Origin: a virus
Virus record (IMG/VR): IMGVR_UViG_3300032087_006210
Coordinates: 1 to 55,699 of that record
Direction: 5' to 3' (one strand)
Length of the DNA stretch: 55,699 bases
Part shown: piece by piece, positions 54,594 through 55,699 of the stretch
Layout of the letters: every line of letters starts with the position of its first letter
Position numbering within the stretch: the first letter of the stretch is position 1
Translations under genes and position numbers: made by a program
The notes under the pieces: generated by a model
The model's database searches: none
Told to the model about the DNA's origin: nothing
What the model saw: the letters and a program-made list of their open reading frames with translations, nothing else

Positions 54594-54931
54594 TAAGGTT
54601 TATTATATCTTTTTGGTTCTTTTTTCTTCAACCATTTAATCGAATTAACTTCGTAGCCAGCATTTTTTACTAATCTCTTTATTTCGCTAGGATGTATTTC
54701 TATGCTAATATATTCAACCAAGCATATCTGCTTCTTTGTGTCAAATTTAATTTGTTTAATCAGCTTGGTTTTTTTTAAATTATTTTTAATTCCGATGGCG
54801 CAACTAGGGCAAACCAAACCATTTATTTTAATTTCTACGTCAGGATTAAAATTTTTTCCATATAATAATAATGCAGACGACAATAATAAAATTGCCGTTA
54901 ATAAAATTTTATTTGGCGTTTTTTTGTTCAT
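54593..54931 (-). CDS. Secreted HMA-domain metal-binding protein
   Basis: A 112-residue protein. After an N-terminal hydrophobic signal (LLTAILLLSSALLLYGKNF) comes an HMA fold, VEIKINGLVCPSCAIGIKNN, with C-x2-C metal-binding cysteines like MerP or CopZ. The last helix (IHPSEIKRLVKNAGYEVNSI) fits. It should be in the periplasm. First codons contain the KKTPNK repeat shared with two other starts. Confidence 0.75.
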   Translation of the reverse strand: MNKKTPNKILLTAILLLSSALLLYGKNFNPDVEIKINGLVCPSCAIGIKNNLKKTKLIKQIKFDTKKQICLVEYISIEIHPSEIKRLVKNAGYEVNSIKWLKKKEPKRYNKP

Positions 54932-55169
54932 AAATAACCTCGTAATCTTCTATGATAGAATTATATAATAATTTATCTATTGCTTCTTGTATATTAGATT
55001 TAATTTCTTCGTCTGGCGCATCTTCTACTTGGAGTTCAATATATCTTCCTACGCTAACTTTTTTTAAATATTTGATGCCCATGCCTTCCAAATTTTTCTG
55101 AACGACCGCACCTTGAGGATCGCAAGTATTAGCTTTAGGTTTGGTCATTACTCTAGCTTTGATAATCAT
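54909..55169 (-). CDS. purS: PurS-like FGAM synthase subunit
   Basis: An 86-residue protein of full PurS length. KARVMTKPKANTCDPQGAVV, then VSVGRYIELQVEDAPDEEI and DKLLYNSIIEDYEVIYE match PurS ('DPQG', 'vGK.iel', 'kLLaNp.iEdy'). PurS bridges PurL and PurQ to pass ammonia in purine synthesis. The phage seems to carry only this subunit here. It overlaps the HMA gene by 23 bases. Confidence 0.85.
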   Translation of the reverse strand: MIIKARVMTKPKANTCDPQGAVVQKNLEGMGIKYLKKVSVGRYIELQVEDAPDEEIKSNIQEAIDKLLYNSIIEDYEVIYEQKNAK

Positions 55170-55363
55170 ATTTGGTAGTCTATATAATATACACCATTGT
55201 TCATTGACTCAATGAAACTTTCTATTGTATATGGAATAAAATTTTCTTCTATTAGTTTCATCTCACGCGCGATAAATTTATTTGGCGTTTTTTCTTTCAT
55301 AATTGGAGCCTCGCGCGGCACGAAATTATTTGGCGTTTTTTTATTCACTTTTAGGTCGCTCAT
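55166..55363 (-). CDS. Small protein with KTPN repeats
   Basis: A 65-residue protein from MSDLKVNKKTPNNFVPREAP. Two near-identical blocks, VNKKTPNNFVPREAPI and MKEKTPNKFIAREMKLI, form a tandem repeat. Alternative starts are the GTG at 55348 and the ATG at 55300, which has a GAGG ribosome site. Four-base overlap with purS. Confidence 0.5.
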   Translation of the reverse strand: MSDLKVNKKTPNNFVPREAPIMKEKTPNKFIAREMKLIEENFIPYTIESFIESMNNGVYYIDYQI

Positions 55364-55699
55364 ATTCTTCGTCAAGAAATTCTTCTCTCATTTTAATGCT
55401 TGAAGCGAATGAAGTTAAGCAACCATTTAAATAATCAGCCAAAACATAAGCTGGAACATTTAAAGTTTTATTGAGGTCGCATTTTGCGACCAGTTCCTCC
55501 AAGCCCTGAATAAATGCGACTTCGTTTTTTGCGTTTTTTTCAATATATTTGTCTAAATCGTCTTTCTTAACTTTTTCTTTACAATTCCTTCTCCACAAAG
55601 CTAACAAGTTGTCCATCTCTATGGCAAAGTCTTCGTGATCTGACTCTAAGGAACCGCAAACCTTGTTATATTCTTCGTGGCAAGAGGGGCAATAATAAT
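55341..55699 (-). CDS. Zinc ribbon protein, 5' end outside the window
   Basis: The minus-strand frame runs from the window edge and is open over the ATG at 55616, reading ...YYCPSCHEEYNKVCGSLES upstream of it, so the true start lies beyond the window. The N-terminal CPSC...C looks like a zinc knuckle; the rest is helical (FIQGLEELVAKCDLNKTLN). Function unknown. Confidence 0.6.
   Translation of the reverse strand, partial: YYCPSCHEEYNKVCGSLESDHEDFAIEMDNLLALWRRNCKEKVKKDDLDKYIEKNAKNEVAFIQGLEELVAKCDLNKTLNVPAYVLADYLNGCLTSFASSIKMREEFLDEEYERPKSE

Overview
The window is part of a double-stranded DNA tailed phage genome (Caudoviricetes), roughly 36-40% GC by eye. It carries a head/packaging module (portal, prohead protease/scaffold, major capsid protein, large terminase). 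It also carries T4-type accessory genes (rIIA, rIIB, PhoH, a phage sigma-like factor) and many short, overlapping, co-oriented genes. The host is probably Gram-negative and aquatic: there are several lipobox lipoproteins, a porin-like outer-membrane protein and a periplasmic HMA protein. No host marker fixes the phylum; one secreted protein (24.1 kb) weakly recalls PilP/GspC-type proteins of Verrucomicrobia.

Layout. (1) 0-14 kb: virion structure and packaging, mostly minus strand, ending with an ERCC4-type nuclease, a sigma-like factor, a zinc ribbon protein and PhoH. (2) 14-29.4 kb: an envelope and surface module on both strands. It has a GT4 glycosyltransferase, a GT10 fucosyltransferase, a sulfotransferase, a C-type lectin protein, an MscS-like protein, lipoproteins, an outer-membrane protein and a 2OG-Fe(II) oxygenase-like protein. 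An ankyrin-repeat protein fused to a class III nucleotide cyclase also lies here. (3) 29.5-39.8 kb: a distinct, visibly GC-richer array of small genes on the plus strand (one block reversed), punctuated by eight copies of an exactly 47-bp imperfect palindrome. (4) 40-55.7 kb: a minus-strand early/middle arm with RuvB-like ATPase, HhH-GPD glycosylase, UvsE, ThyX, rIIB, rIIA, a PD-(D/E)XK-like nuclease, an HMA protein and PurS, interspersed with many small unknown proteins.

The most unusual system is region 3. Each palindrome has outer arms TTGACRTCTAACG / CGTTAGAYGTCAA and a variable GC-rich core. The inner boxes match the R'' (RYYYAAC) and R' (GTTRRRY) consensus of integron attC recombination sites, although 47 bp is shorter than known attC sites. 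The segments between palindromes are cassette-like: a sigma-70 type promoter, one to six small genes, often an intrinsic terminator, then the palindrome and often an A/T hairpin. At least eleven promoters place the ATG 9-10 nt after the -10 box, within a conserved GTTATGAG, so their mRNAs should be leaderless. The reverse complement, CCTCATAAC, stands just before three of the terminators. No integron integrase is visible in the window.

A second promoter signal, AAGTGTAA followed by A/T, lies about 15 nt upstream of structural and late gene starts. It is a plausible target for the phage sigma-like factor. A third set of promoters, mainly in the minus-strand arm, has ATG or GTG exactly 6 nt after the -10 box, so this phage seems to use leaderless mRNAs widely. 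All functional names come from motif reading of translations; no database search was run.
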